DNA of 64,000 nucleotides from NCBI GenBank assembly GCA_022842065.1, contig JALHQH010000004.1:248001-312000 (forward strand). The letters run 5' to 3'. Positions within the stretch are counted from its first letter, which is position 1. The number at the start of each line of letters is the position of its first letter. The notes beneath the pieces were generated by a model. The model was not told the origin of the DNA and searched no databases. It was given only the letters and a program-made list of their open reading frames with translations. The position numbers and the translations under genes were made by a program. Shown here in pieces: positions 8,978 to 17,943 of the stretch. This DNA is from Caldilineaceae bacterium (GTDB lineage: Bacteria > Chloroflexota > Anaerolineae > Caldilineales > Caldilineaceae).

Positions 8978-9084
8978 GTAAATCAGTAAATCAGTAAATC
9001 AGTAAATCAGTAAATCGGTAAATCGGTAAATCAGTAAGTTGTACCGATGTACTTATCTACCGATTTACCGATCTACTTATCTAC
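8978..9084. repeat. Octamer tandem-repeat array with inverted half (copy 1)
   Basis: GTAAATCA or GTAAATCG units are repeated about seven times, followed by the inverse complement series (TACCGATT, TACCGATC, TTATCTAC). The whole can fold into a long imperfect hairpin. The same family recurs at 45.83 and 54.46 kb. It sits between ureA (leftward) and the GrpB-family gene (rightward). Confidence 0.85.
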
Positions 9085-9173
9085 CAATTCCCCACACCGA
9101 TTGCATCCTGCCGTGGGCTGTGGCATACTAGCCAATTCGTTTCTGTCCAGCAGCCTAGTCCACGGAGGTTTAA

Positions 9174-9746
9174 GTGAAAATCGAAATATTGCCTTACCTG
9201 CCCCGTTGGCGGGGAGAATTCCAGCAGATCGGGCAGCAGTTGCGCCAGATCCTGGGTGATAGGGCCTTACGTATCGATCACATCGGCTCTACTTCGGTGC
9301 CCGATCTGGCGGCCAAGGATATTATTGACGTACAGATTAGTGTTGCCAGCCTCGATCCGACACTAGCTGCAGCCATGACGGCGCATGGCTTTCCGCGCGT
9401 GGAGCGCATCACCCATGACCATCGCCCGCCGACTGATCACAGCCCCGACCACGCTTGGAGCAAATGGTTCTTCAAACCAGGGGTCGAATCCCGCCCCATC
9501 AACATCCACATGCGTATTGCCGGTAACGCTAACCAACGCTACGCCCTGCTCTTCCGTGACTATCTGCGTCATCACCCGTTGGCGGCCCAAGCCTACGCCC
9601 AAGTGAAAATGGCCCTGGCCCGCCGCGATGCCGAAGATATTGACTTTTACTACGATGTCAAAGATCCCGTCTGCGACATCATCATGGCCGGGGCGGAAGG
9701 CTGGGCCACCCATGGGGGTTGGCAGTTAGGGCCGAGTGATGCATGA
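9174..9746 (+). CDS. GrpB family protein (UPF0157, nucleotidyltransferase fold)
   Basis: This 190-residue protein starts at GTG 9174 behind CGGAGG. It contains the GrpB-family signature: RIDHIGSTSVPDLAAKDIIDVQ, with an HIGSTSVP nucleotidyltransferase-type loop and the acidic KDIIDVQ strand, followed by RPINIHMRIAG. Members are distant relatives of polymerase-beta-type nucleotidyltransferases and are sometimes fused to CoaE; the substrate is unknown. It lies on the opposite strand inside the urease locus, between ureA and ureD, so it splits the urease genes into two blocks and is probably unrelated to urea use. Confidence 0.85.
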   Translation: MKIEILPYLPRWRGEFQQIGQQLRQILGDRALRIDHIGSTSVPDLAAKDIIDVQISVASLDPTLAAAMTAHGFPRVERITHDHRPPTDHSPDHAWSKWFFKPGVESRPINIHMRIAGNANQRYALLFRDYLRHHPLAAQAYAQVKMALARRDAEDIDFYYDVKDPVCDIIMAGAEGWATHGGWQLGPSDA

Positions 9747-9814
9747 TACGTAAAACGTGATGCGTGAAACGTGAAGCCACGTATCACGTTTCACGCATTA
9801 CGTTTTACGTATCA
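9744..9814. repeat. Heptamer array with inverted half (copy 1); likely bidirectional terminator
   Basis: Two 31-base arms (9744-9774 and 9784-9814) made of CGTAAAA, CGTGATG and CGTGAAA heptamers are inverted with a single mismatch and a 9-base loop. The element sits exactly between the convergent GrpB-family and ureD stop codons, as a bidirectional terminator would. Related arrays occur at 17.82 and 51.17 kb. Confidence 0.85.
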
Positions 9815-9815
9815 C

Positions 9816-10709
9816 CTAATAAACCTTGCGCGGTGGGATGGCGTTGCGGCCATAGAGCGCCACCTTGGCCTGTTGCCAAAATTGTAAAAAGCCTTCGTTG
9901 ATGGCCCGGTTGGTCAGGCTGAGGGCGCGTATCGTCAGACCGTGGGCGGGCATGGTACTCACCCCCCAAAGCACGCTGTTCGGCTGAGTCAGCCGTTGTG
10001 CTAACGCCATCAATTCGCTTTCCAGTGCCAGCCACTGGGCGGGGGGTACCCCCACGCGACAGATGTAAAATGCGCCGAAGTAGCGGTATGCCCCCATCCG
10101 CGCCATTGAGGTCAACGGATGTACCGCTGGCTGTAGGCGCAGCCGTTCGAGCACAATTGGTTGCCCGGCGGCGGCAATATCTAAGTGCAGGGCAACCTCG
10201 TCATAGGCAAAAAGTTCGTTGTGCGCTTCCCGGCCAGGGGCGATCACTTCCCAGTAAAAAAGCCCCGCATCCTCGGCCAGCGTAATTTGGGTCTGCTGCT
10301 GAAAGCGTGCCCCAGCAAAGGGAATTAAACTATCCGGGAGATACTCAAGCAGGCCACCGGGGGCGACGGAAAAGTGATTAACCTGGCTAGCCGCGGCAAA
10401 GGCTGGGCGGTGACGGTAGACCCGCGTCGCCCCCGTCGAAGTCAATTGTACTTGTGCGCCCCTTTCGACCGCAACCCGCAAGGTGAGCTGATCACCGCCC
10501 AGAACGCCGCCGGAGACATTGTGTAGATGGGTCAGCACCGCACCATCAGCCAGGGGGAAGGCACGCACAACCCGTAGGGGGGGCTGTTGCGCCAACGGTT
10601 GTAAGCGCGTCGGACCCCAACCAGCGCGTTCATTTTCCAGTTCTGATCGATGAAAGCGCAGGTGAAGCAGGCCGACGGTGCGCGGTGCGACCGCAATGGG
10701 GTTTGGCAT
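9816..10709 (-). CDS. ureD: Urease accessory protein UreD
   Basis: This 297-residue protein carries the UreD/UreH hallmark HNVSGGVLGGDQLTL, then GATRVYR and YLPDSLIPFAGARF. UreD binds apo-urease and, with UreF and UreG, helps place carbon dioxide and nickel in the active site. The start is set at ATG 10709, which overlaps the ureF stop in TGATG; a Met 90 bases upstream would run deep into ureF. The gene follows ureF directly and is separated from ureABC by the opposite-strand GrpB-family gene. Confidence 0.92.
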   Translation of the reverse strand: MPNPIAVAPRTVGLLHLRFHRSELENERAGWGPTRLQPLAQQPPLRVVRAFPLADGAVLTHLHNVSGGVLGGDQLTLRVAVERGAQVQLTSTGATRVYRHRPAFAAASQVNHFSVAPGGLLEYLPDSLIPFAGARFQQQTQITLAEDAGLFYWEVIAPGREAHNELFAYDEVALHLDIAAAGQPIVLERLRLQPAVHPLTSMARMGAYRYFGAFYICRVGVPPAQWLALESELMALAQRLTQPNSVLWGVSTMPAHGLTIRALSLTNRAINEGFLQFWQQAKVALYGRNAIPPRKVY

Positions 10710-11452
10710 CAGCTGATAAAGAGGCGCGTGGGCAGGGTTGGGTGGCGCATGCTGGCCAGGTCGAGCAGGGGGGTGAAAGTCGAGAGTGTTGGATAACATA
10801 TGGGCAAAGTCGGTAGCGCAGTTGTCGGTTCTAGATTAGCTACACTGTCACATGTCGCGGCGGCCACCGCGGCTACTGTGCTCTTGAGTCGCCATAGAAT
10901 CTCCCCTGCCCGACCTTGACCAATGGGGAGCAGCCGCAAGCAGGCCGAGACGAGCCCCACGAGGCTCTGTTGCAGATAGGCGAGTACGGTTGGGTTTTCG
11001 CCCAGGGCCAACTGCCCGCCGACCAGGCCAAAGGCGGTACAATAGTGAATGGCGACCCCGCGTTGCTGGGCCGCTTGATAAGCCTGTTGCAGTTGCACAT
11101 CGTCTTCTAGCTGGGCAATAGTCTGTAAAAAACGGCGGCCCAACGTGGCACTGGCTTCACGACTTTCACGGGCGCTTTTAAAGGCGGCGATTTGTTGATT
11201 TAGCGTAAGCCACGTCGGTAGGTCGATCTGCTGTATGCCCTGACACCGATAGGCCAAGCGTACAAAGCAGCCCTCTAAATGGCCTACTTCCCAAAGCAGA
11301 TCGGTAAAAAATGCTTCCAATGTCGGCGGGGTCAGCACCCCTTCAGCGGCCAAAGTCTCCAAGCCAAAAGAATGGGCAGACGCACCGATAGGGAAGGCAC
11401 TGTCAGCAATATGAATTAATTTGAGCAGCGTATCCGGCACAGTTGTGGGCAT
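10709..11452 (-). CDS. ureF: Urease accessory protein UreF
   Basis: This 247-residue all-helical protein has the UreF N-terminal pattern ADSAFPIGASAHSFGLETL and a late VSACLRLLPIGQGRAGEILW segment (core LLPIGQG). UreF forms a complex with UreD that recruits the GTPase UreG to urease. It is the first gene of a two-gene ureF-ureD block. No ureE or ureG is found in the window, so the maturation set must be completed elsewhere in the genome or is partial. Confidence 0.93.
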   Translation of the reverse strand: MPTTVPDTLLKLIHIADSAFPIGASAHSFGLETLAAEGVLTPPTLEAFFTDLLWEVGHLEGCFVRLAYRCQGIQQIDLPTWLTLNQQIAAFKSARESREASATLGRRFLQTIAQLEDDVQLQQAYQAAQQRGVAIHYCTAFGLVGGQLALGENPTVLAYLQQSLVGLVSACLRLLPIGQGRAGEILWRLKSTVAAVAAATCDSVANLEPTTALPTLPICYPTLSTFTPLLDLASMRHPTLPTRLFIS

Positions 11453-11474
11453 CGATCAGCAAGTATAGGTAAAA

Positions 11475-12425
11475 ATGCGCTTATTTACGACGCGGAATTT
11501 GTCTAAAATACGAGAAGTTGTGTTATACAGATTGCACAATGATCATATACACGATCAGATCACGGTTATCTACATGGACGGCATATGGTCGATCGCACAT
11601 AATTATGGAGCAATCGCTTTGTTTCGCAATCAATTAATCCGGGAAGAAGTTGCACTCCCGATCCGTGGGCTGCATCCGGCCCTTGAAGGTTTCAAGATCG
11701 TGCAACTTAGCGATCTGCATTTTCTCCCTTTTACGCCACTTACCTTGATCGAAGCGGCCGTGGCAGCCACGAATGGCAGCCAACCCGATCTGATCGTCCT
11801 CACGGGGGACTATGTGACGCATGACGCCGACACGATCTTTGGCATGACCAAGGTCCTAGCAAAACTTAATGCCCGTTATGGGGTCTTTGCCGTGCTCGGC
11901 AACCACGATACGCGTGCCGGTGCCCGTATTGTCCGCCAGGGCATTAGCGAAGCAGGCATTACGGTATTACATAATCGCGGGATCACCCTGGCGGTTGGCA
12001 CGGGCATGCTCAACCTGGCCGGGGTGGATGATTGTCTGTGGGGCCATCCCGATCTTGCCGCTGCGCTTGCTGGGCTAGAGGCGGCGGCACCGACCGTATT
12101 ACTCGCACACGAGCCTGATATCATTGATAATTTCAGCCGCGCGGGGCGGTTCACCGTACAACTTTCCGGTCACACTCACGGCGGCCAGGTGCGATTGCCA
12201 CTGCTGGGCACACCGGTGCTGCCGCGCATGGGGGAAAAATATGTCGCTGGTCTTTACCAGATTAATGGCAGCCGCCTCTACGTCAACCGCGGGGTGGGCA
12301 TGGTCTCCCTGCCGATTCGCTTTAATTGTCCTCCGGAGATTACCCAGCTCACGTTGTGTGCGGCAGAAAGTGCTTGGGCTGGCAACGGTCACCACGTGGC
12401 CACACAAACCACACCCACATCGTAA
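11475..12425 (+). CDS. Calcineurin-like metallophosphoesterase (YkuE/YaeI-like)
   Basis: This 316-residue protein has the full set of di-metal phosphoesterase motifs: LSDLHF (DxH), GDYVTH, GNHDTR, LLAHEPD and SGHTHGGQVRLP. The SGHTHGGQ ending and the short N-terminal segment resemble the YkuE/YaeI group of membrane-associated phosphodiesterases, some of which act on UDP-diacylglucosamine or unknown phosphodiesters. The first 45 residues look unlike the family, so the true start may be further in (for example ATG 11574); no clear Shine-Dalgarno sequence settles this. Catalytic family is firm, substrate unknown. Confidence 0.88.
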   Translation: MRLFTTRNLSKIREVVLYRLHNDHIHDQITVIYMDGIWSIAHNYGAIALFRNQLIREEVALPIRGLHPALEGFKIVQLSDLHFLPFTPLTLIEAAVAATNGSQPDLIVLTGDYVTHDADTIFGMTKVLAKLNARYGVFAVLGNHDTRAGARIVRQGISEAGITVLHNRGITLAVGTGMLNLAGVDDCLWGHPDLAAALAGLEAAAPTVLLAHEPDIIDNFSRAGRFTVQLSGHTHGGQVRLPLLGTPVLPRMGEKYVAGLYQINGSRLYVNRGVGMVSLPIRFNCPPEITQLTLCAAESAWAGNGHHVATQTTPTS

Positions 12426-12681
12426 CAACAACCTTCAGCTTTGATCATCGGCGCTCGCTTAATAGAGTTGGCACCAAGCGGGCTGCGCAGCAGGGGATGC
12501 TCACGACACGATTGTGCCATGTTATTCTCCAATCCAGCTTAAAAAACCGAGTTTTGCGCTTGACATAGCAAAACCCATCGCACCTGCGCCAGTGAGTAGA
12601 ATGGCCATTAAAACTCGATTTTTGGTTCTGCATGCAATATAATCTGCGCAATAGCCATAAAATCCACGAAGTCACACGAAG

Positions 12682-13929
12682 CTAGCCCTGGCGCTGGATC
12701 CAGGCAATCGTCTTATCGGCCAGTTTGTCGAGGGCGACAACGCTCAGTTCGATATGTTCGACTTTGGTGTCCTCTTCTTTGGCATGGGAGAGGCCACGCA
12801 GGCTCTGCACAAACATCATCACCGTGGGAATCCCGCTGCGCGCGACCGGCGCGGCGTCGTGCAGGGGACCACTCGGCAGCCGGTGGGCTTGCCCACAGGT
12901 TTCCAAAATCGCCGCCTCACAGAGATCAATCAGGTCGGGGTGGAAGGGAATCGGGTCGATGCGCCAAATATGCTGCCAGGCCTCAGTGACCCCCTCCTCT
13001 TGGGCATAGTACGCGCTGGCCTGTTGGGCGGACGTCAACATCGCGGCCAAGCCGACCGCATCAATGTGCCGTTGATCCAGGGTGATTTCACAGTTACCGA
13101 CGACCGCGGTGGGGATGTTCGGCTGCACGGCCAGGCGACCACAGGTGCAGACACCCCCTTCGCGCTTGGCAATCTCGCGAATTTCCAAGGCCAATTTGGC
13201 CGCCGCGCCCAGGGCATCGCGGCGTTGATGCATGGGTGTAGAGCCGGCGTGCGCGGCCTGGCCGGTGAACTTGATGCTATGGCGCTCAACCCCAAAGGTG
13301 CCGATCACCGCGCCCAGAGGCAAGTCCAGACTTTCCAACACGGGGCCTTGTTCAATGTGTAGTTCCAAGTAGGCCGCGGCGTTTTGTAACTCTTTGGCGG
13401 CTGCATGTGCATGTTCAATCGCAACCCCATGTTCCAACAAAACATCGCCCAGCCGTAAACCTTCACTATCGCGTAAGGCTGCGGCCTTCTCCGCGTCAAG
13501 CATTCCCGCGACCGCGCTGGAACCAACCAGACTATGGCCAAAGCGCGCTCCCTCTTCATCCGCCCAATCGACCAAACGGATGGTGACGTCTGGCACGCCA
13601 GTCGCGGCCAGCCGGCGCAGCACTTCGACCCCAGCCAGCACATTCAAGCAGCCATCCAGCCAGCCGCCATTCGGCACCGAGTCCAGGTGGCCCCCGATCA
13701 GCAACGTCTTGGCCGACTTGCCCGGCAGCGTCGTCCACAGGTTGCCGGCTTCGTCCTGATGAGTTTCAACCGGGAGTTCGGCCAGTTTGGCGCGCAGCCA
13801 TTTGCGCGCCTTTACCCAGGTGGGGGTCCACGCCACCCGCTGCGCGCCATTGTCATCACCGGTTAACGCTCGCAACTCTGCTAATTCTTGGACCACGCGG
13901 GCCGGGTTGACTTTTGTTTGAGCGGTCAT
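12682..13929 (-). CDS. Zn-dependent M20-type hydrolase (allantoate amidohydrolase / N-carbamoyl-L-amino acid hydrolase / beta-ureidopropionase)
   Basis: This 415-residue protein has the metal ligands of the M20/AllC-HyuC group: GGHLDSVPNGGWLDG, the acidic pair in WADEEGARFGHS, HIEQGPVLE, and a late HDAAPVAR. These enzymes release ammonia and carbon dioxide from carbamoyl groups in ureide, hydantoin or pyrimidine breakdown. The start at 13929 is supported by AAGGAG 9 bases upstream; an in-frame Met at 13971 lacks this. It lies about 1.2 kb from the urease accessory genes, consistent with a nitrogen-scavenging neighbourhood. Exact substrate cannot be chosen from motifs alone. Confidence 0.88.
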   Translation of the reverse strand: MTAQTKVNPARVVQELAELRALTGDDNGAQRVAWTPTWVKARKWLRAKLAELPVETHQDEAGNLWTTLPGKSAKTLLIGGHLDSVPNGGWLDGCLNVLAGVEVLRRLAATGVPDVTIRLVDWADEEGARFGHSLVGSSAVAGMLDAEKAAALRDSEGLRLGDVLLEHGVAIEHAHAAAKELQNAAAYLELHIEQGPVLESLDLPLGAVIGTFGVERHSIKFTGQAAHAGSTPMHQRRDALGAAAKLALEIREIAKREGGVCTCGRLAVQPNIPTAVVGNCEITLDQRHIDAVGLAAMLTSAQQASAYYAQEEGVTEAWQHIWRIDPIPFHPDLIDLCEAAILETCGQAHRLPSGPLHDAAPVARSGIPTVMMFVQSLRGLSHAKEEDTKVEHIELSVVALDKLADKTIAWIQRQG

Positions 13930-13994
13930 AGGAAACTCCTTTTGATTTGCGCAGGTTGTGCGTGGTAGCAAGCGGCAAGCATTGAAATGCCGGC

Positions 13995-14110
13995 CTGAGA
14001 TGCAAAACCCGTTAAAACGGGTTGGGGCGTCCTAACCCGTTTCGCGCCTAAAAGGCAACCGCCTTTGGGCGCGGTTTTGCATCTCAGCGGGTGAATGAAT
14101 TCACCCGCTA
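13995..14110. repeat. Nested palindromic repeat overlapping the 3' end of the beta-propeller gene
   Basis: The outer arms CTGAGATGCAAAACC (13995-14009) and its complement (14073-14087) enclose an AACCCGTTTTAACGGGTT hairpin and a GCGCCTAAAAGGCAACCGC hairpin. A further palindrome, AGCGGGTGAATGAATTCACC plus CGCT (14087-14110), follows. The last codons and stop of the neighbouring gene lie inside this palindrome. A GAATGAATTC-centred relative with GCATCTCAG arms occurs at 43939-43976. Confidence 0.8.
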
Positions 14111-17100
14111 GAAAGCGCCCCAATGTTCAACTCAATCCCCACCCGCAACTGGCGCGGGTTGTTGCCGATACGCGTGCGATTGAAGCGGTAGATCGACGGC
14201 CAGCGCTCACCGTCGCCATAGAATTGTTTGGCAATTTTCCAGAGTGAGTCACCGGATTTGACTTGATACTTGGCCAGGATCTTTGGTTTGCGCCGCTTGC
14301 GCAGCCGCGCCTTGAGGGTGCCCGTAAAGGGCGCAATCTGGATAAACTTGCCGGCCACTTTACGCTCGGCCTGGTCAAGCACGGTATGGGCACCGGCAAA
14401 AAAGGGGTCGGCATAACTGTGGACAATCGCCAGCAGCACAAAGTTATCACCTTGGGCCAGTTCGCTGCTGGTAGGCAGCAGATCAGAGCGTAGATCAAAG
14501 CGCGCCACCTGGGGCTGTTCGGCGCGCACATTGTAAAGATCACAATAGCTAATCGTTAGCCATGCTTCGTTTTCAATCGGCGCACCGTTGCGCAGCCGTG
14601 CGTCATAGCCGGCAGGCAGGGGGGGGATTGCATCCGCTTGCAACTGGCCCAGAAGCAGAATCACCCGCACGTGGCGCGCCAGCCCGGCACCGTGGCTATG
14701 GACCTGGACATAGACGCGATTGACCAAACTCACTTCATCATGGGTATAGAGGGTAACCGGGGCCGGCAGATCCGGCAATTCGTTGGCAAAACGGAAGAAA
14801 TCCAGGGCCGGATCTGTTAAAGCGTAGTTACCAGCGGCGTCGAGCAGGTCGAACTTGATGTCCGGGCTATCGCCCAGGCGGAGGGTGCGTTGGGGGGTCA
14901 ACGGGTGTTGCGCGTCGCTGAGGGCGATTGCGCGTGCTCGGCCCAAGTCAAGCTGATGATCGCGAATGTAGAGTTCAACGGGTGATTGCAGGACATAGAG
15001 ATTAAATTCGTAGACGCCGCGGCCGTGGGTCGCGGCATAGAGCGCGCCACTCACGCCATGCTGTTTGATGTCGAGCACGGCTGCATCCGGCAAGCCGCGC
15101 GAAAATGGGGCCCACGTCTCGCCGCGGTCGCCGGAGTGCCAGATGCCGATATCGGCACCGACAAATAAGTGCTCGGGATTACGGCTGTCAACCACGATGC
15201 TGTTGTGCTGCACATTCATCAGTTGGGTCGTGGGTTGGTCGGCCGGCCCCATGCGCGGCTGCCAGGTTTTACCATCAAAACGCCAGATGCGGCCCTGGTC
15301 GGTATAGCCACCGACGGTGATGTAGATCGTATTGCCGCTGCTGTCACTGGGGTCAACGGCAATACAGGTAATCGGGCTCATCAGGTTGGGAATCGGGGGC
15401 AGATCAGTGCGGGTCCACTTGCGGCCACTTTTGTCAAAGCGGTGGATCGTGCCGGCCATCGTCCCCGCATAGAGTTTGCGCGCTGAGGCAAAGCTTAACG
15501 AACGTACGGCCCCCGGTAACGTATCATCGCTCGGTTCGCCGCTAGGAATCGAGTGCCAGTCCACCTTATATTGCCAGGGATCGCCCTCAATCCACCAGCG
15601 GTTGCCACCAAAATGTTCGCTGAGCCAAACGCGGTTGCTGCCAAAGGCGACCAGATCCGCGGAAGCTTTGTTCGCCTGGTCATAGGGCGCGCCGACCAAT
15701 GGGGCGTAGAAGAGCGTGCTCCACGCTTCCCCTGCCGCCAAAGGTACCGCCACTGCGTCATAGAAGGTGCCACCCCCGCCATCAAGCGAGCGGTTGATGC
15801 TGCCATAGGTGTAGGTGGTGAGAACGTGGTAGGGATCAAGCGGGTTGATCACACAGTAACCACAATCACCCCCCGCCGACAGTTGCCAGATCTCGTCACC
15901 ACTAAAGCGCAGGCCACCGTTGTCCTGCGTCCCACAGAAGATCAGCGCCTCTTCAGTCGGATGCAGGCCCAGGTAATTCATCGTCATCGTCGCTAGACCA
16001 GCGTTGCAAGGCGAAAAGAGGCCGGCCGCCTGGCTTGCATCGGGCGGATCACCGGTTGGATCGGTAGAGCAGAAAACGCCGCCATCGCAACCCACGTAAA
16101 GCTTGTTTGGCGCACCAGGGGTTAACGCCAGCGCGTGCACATCGGCATGCACCGACGCGCCGATAAAGCTGGCCTCCGCGCGGAAAGTGCCTTTTGCCTC
16201 CTGGCTGATTTCACAACGGTAAAGCGCCGCCGCCCACTCCTGCAATGCCCCCGCTTCATCGCGTAGCCCGTCGGAAAGCACCGCCGCCCCCCCCAAATAG
16301 ACGCGGTTGATCGTATCGGGCGCCAAGGCCAGGGCCAGATCGTACCAACCTTGGCCCTGGCGTGTAAGATCAACACCAAAGAGCTTGGGCGGAATGCCCG
16401 CAACTGCTTGCCACTCCCCCTGTGCCAGCTCGAATCGGTAAAGGCCGTGCAGGTGATGGGCCTCACAGATCAGCGTGCCATCGGCGCGATAACGGGCGGC
16501 ACTCCCAGCGACCAGCGCGTAGACAACGTCAGGATAATAAGCTTGCACGGCTAACCCAATCCGCCCGACCGCGTCGGTGGGAAAATTGCGGCCTAATGGG
16601 GTCCAAGTGCTACCGTCGGTGGATGTGTAAACGCCATCATATTTGCGCGCCGCGTAGAAAACGGTGCCGCGGTCGCCGTGGCTCACGACCACACTGGAAA
16701 ATTCACCTAGCGCTTTTTGTTGCCAGCGGTAGCCACCTGTCCCATCAACTTCGCGCAGATAGAGCCCATTGGTGGTTGCTGCCACCACCCGTTCGGGCTG
16801 CATCGGATCCACGGCCAAAGCGTAAAAGGCCATGCCCAGCAGGGGTGGGTCACTTGGCTCGGTGTACCAATTCAGACCGCCATCGACCGAGACGATCGGC
16901 CCCACCCCATAGTAGGCGTTGGCTGCGCCGTGCCCCTCGCCGGACCCGACATAGATGATATCCTGGTCGATCCATTCGCCGGCCACCAGGGCAATCGCAC
17001 CACAGGCCAGCGAATCAGATTGGTGGGCGGTGGGGTTGAGATCAAAGGCATCCATCAGTGCTTGCCAGGTGGTCCCCCCATCGGCCGAGCGCCAGACCCC

Positions 17101-17607
17101 CCCATTCGCCGTGGCAATATAGAGCCGCCGGCCGCCAGGAGCCAGGGCAATCCCACTTACCCGTCCACTGTAGGCGGTGATGCGGCCATAGGGCCGGGCC
17201 TGCACCGCCTGTGGCCCGAGCGATGTCCAGCGATTGGTGGTCAATCCAGGGGGCAGATTGTTTGCGGCGACCGCGGACGCCGCGCGGGCGGTTGGGAAAG
17301 AGGCCACGCCAGGGATTGCGCGCCCAAATTGGGCCAACCGCGACCGGTATTCATCCAGCTCCCGTAAACGTTGGGCCGCGGGCAGTACGGTTACCGTGGG
17401 GAGTGGCGTGTCAGCGGTGGTTGAATCAGTAGCAGTTGAATCGGCCGCCGTACTGGCAGCACGTTCGAGACCGCGCGGCGTGGCGAGTGGATTGCGCGCG
17501 TCAGTCGCTAGCCGCTCACCAATAAAGGCCAGATTACGCGCCGCGGGACCGTGGGGTAAATCCGCATTCGGTTGCGCCGGCGCAGCAGGCGGCAAAGGTT
17601 GGGGCAT
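14101..17607 (-). CDS. Large beta-propeller (BNR/sortilin-like) protein with C-terminal LysM domain
   Basis: This 1168-residue protein has a Pro/Ala-rich N-terminus (about 1-120), then many VPS10/BNR-type blades. Examples are SGVWRS-like GGVWRSADGGTTW, DGVYTSTDGSTW, GIWHSGDRGETW and the closing GRGVYEFNL. After a roughly 200-residue beta-rich region comes a C-terminal LysM, YQVKSGDSLWKIAKQFYG. AGGAGG precedes ATG 17607, which fixes the start. There is no signal peptide or membrane helix, unusual for a propeller/LysM protein if it acts on the wall. The LysM with YGDGERWPSIY resembles those of phage-tail-like proteins, but no other tail genes are present. Likely a binding or scaffold protein; role unknown. 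Confidence 0.8.
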   Translation of the reverse strand: MPQPLPPAAPAQPNADLPHGPAARNLAFIGERLATDARNPLATPRGLERAASTAADSTATDSTTADTPLPTVTVLPAAQRLRELDEYRSRLAQFGRAIPGVASFPTARAASAVAANNLPPGLTTNRWTSLGPQAVQARPYGRITAYSGRVSGIALAPGGRRLYIATANGGVWRSADGGTTWQALMDAFDLNPTAHQSDSLACGAIALVAGEWIDQDIIYVGSGEGHGAANAYYGVGPIVSVDGGLNWYTEPSDPPLLGMAFYALAVDPMQPERVVAATTNGLYLREVDGTGGYRWQQKALGEFSSVVVSHGDRGTVFYAARKYDGVYTSTDGSTWTPLGRNFPTDAVGRIGLAVQAYYPDVVYALVAGSAARYRADGTLICEAHHLHGLYRFELAQGEWQAVAGIPPKLFGVDLTRQGQGWYDLALALAPDTINRVYLGGAAVLSDGLRDEAGALQEWAAALYRCEISQEAKGTFRAEASFIGASVHADVHALALTPGAPNKLYVGCDGGVFCSTDPTGDPPDASQAAGLFSPCNAGLATMTMNYLGLHPTEEALIFCGTQDNGGLRFSGDEIWQLSAGGDCGYCVINPLDPYHVLTTYTYGSINRSLDGGGGTFYDAVAVPLAAGEAWSTLFYAPLVGAPYDQANKASADLVAFGSNRVWLSEHFGGNRWWIEGDPWQYKVDWHSIPSGEPSDDTLPGAVRSLSFASARKLYAGTMAGTIHRFDKSGRKWTRTDLPPIPNLMSPITCIAVDPSDSSGNTIYITVGGYTDQGRIWRFDGKTWQPRMGPADQPTTQLMNVQHNSIVVDSRNPEHLFVGADIGIWHSGDRGETWAPFSRGLPDAAVLDIKQHGVSGALYAATHGRGVYEFNLYVLQSPVELYIRDHQLDLGRARAIALSDAQHPLTPQRTLRLGDSPDIKFDLLDAAGNYALTDPALDFFRFANELPDLPAPVTLYTHDEVSLVNRVYVQVHSHGAGLARHVRVILLLGQLQADAIPPLPAGYDARLRNGAPIENEAWLTISYCDLYNVRAEQPQVARFDLRSDLLPTSSELAQGDNFVLLAIVHSYADPFFAGAHTVLDQAERKVAGKFIQIAPFTGTLKARLRKRRKPKILAKYQVKSGDSLWKIAKQFYGDGERWPSIYRFNRTRIGNNPRQLRVGIELNIGALSSG

Positions 17608-17673
17608 AAGAGCCTCCTGAGGGTGTTGATGGCGTGCTTGATAATGGTGGTGTCGCATTTCGTATTTTTTCAA

Positions 17674-17943
17674 TCGCTTGTGGACCGCGGGGTCAACTGA
17701 TTATAGCGTGCTGACGCGATCAGGCCAAAATTCCATCAGTTCTCCATAGATCCTCAATCATTTCTCAACAGCGCTGCGGTATCCTGAGGTTACCCGCAAG
17801 TAAGCGGGGCGGTAGGTGAATAAAACGTAAAACGTAAAACGTGATGCGTGAAACGTGACATACGAAGTTAGTTACGCATCACGTTTTACGCATCACGCAT
17901 CGTATCAACCAAACTTTTGTTAATAATGAAGGAGTTAACCAAG
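17674..17943. repeat. Intergenic region with heptamer array (copy 2, about 17821-17906)
   Basis: Between the divergent propeller and Gly-rich protein genes. CGTAAAA units (three times), CGTGATG and CGTGAAA are followed by inverted TTACGCATCACG/TTTTACG units, forming an imperfect hairpin. It lies directly upstream of the Gly-rich gene's Shine-Dalgarno site, so it would be in its 5' leader or promoter. Confidence 0.75.

Noticed and set aside
8978..9084. CRISPR array from repeated units
   Set aside because: The units are 8 bases with no spacers, followed by an inverted half; no cas genes are present. The same applies to the arrays at 45.8, 51.2 and 54.5 kb.
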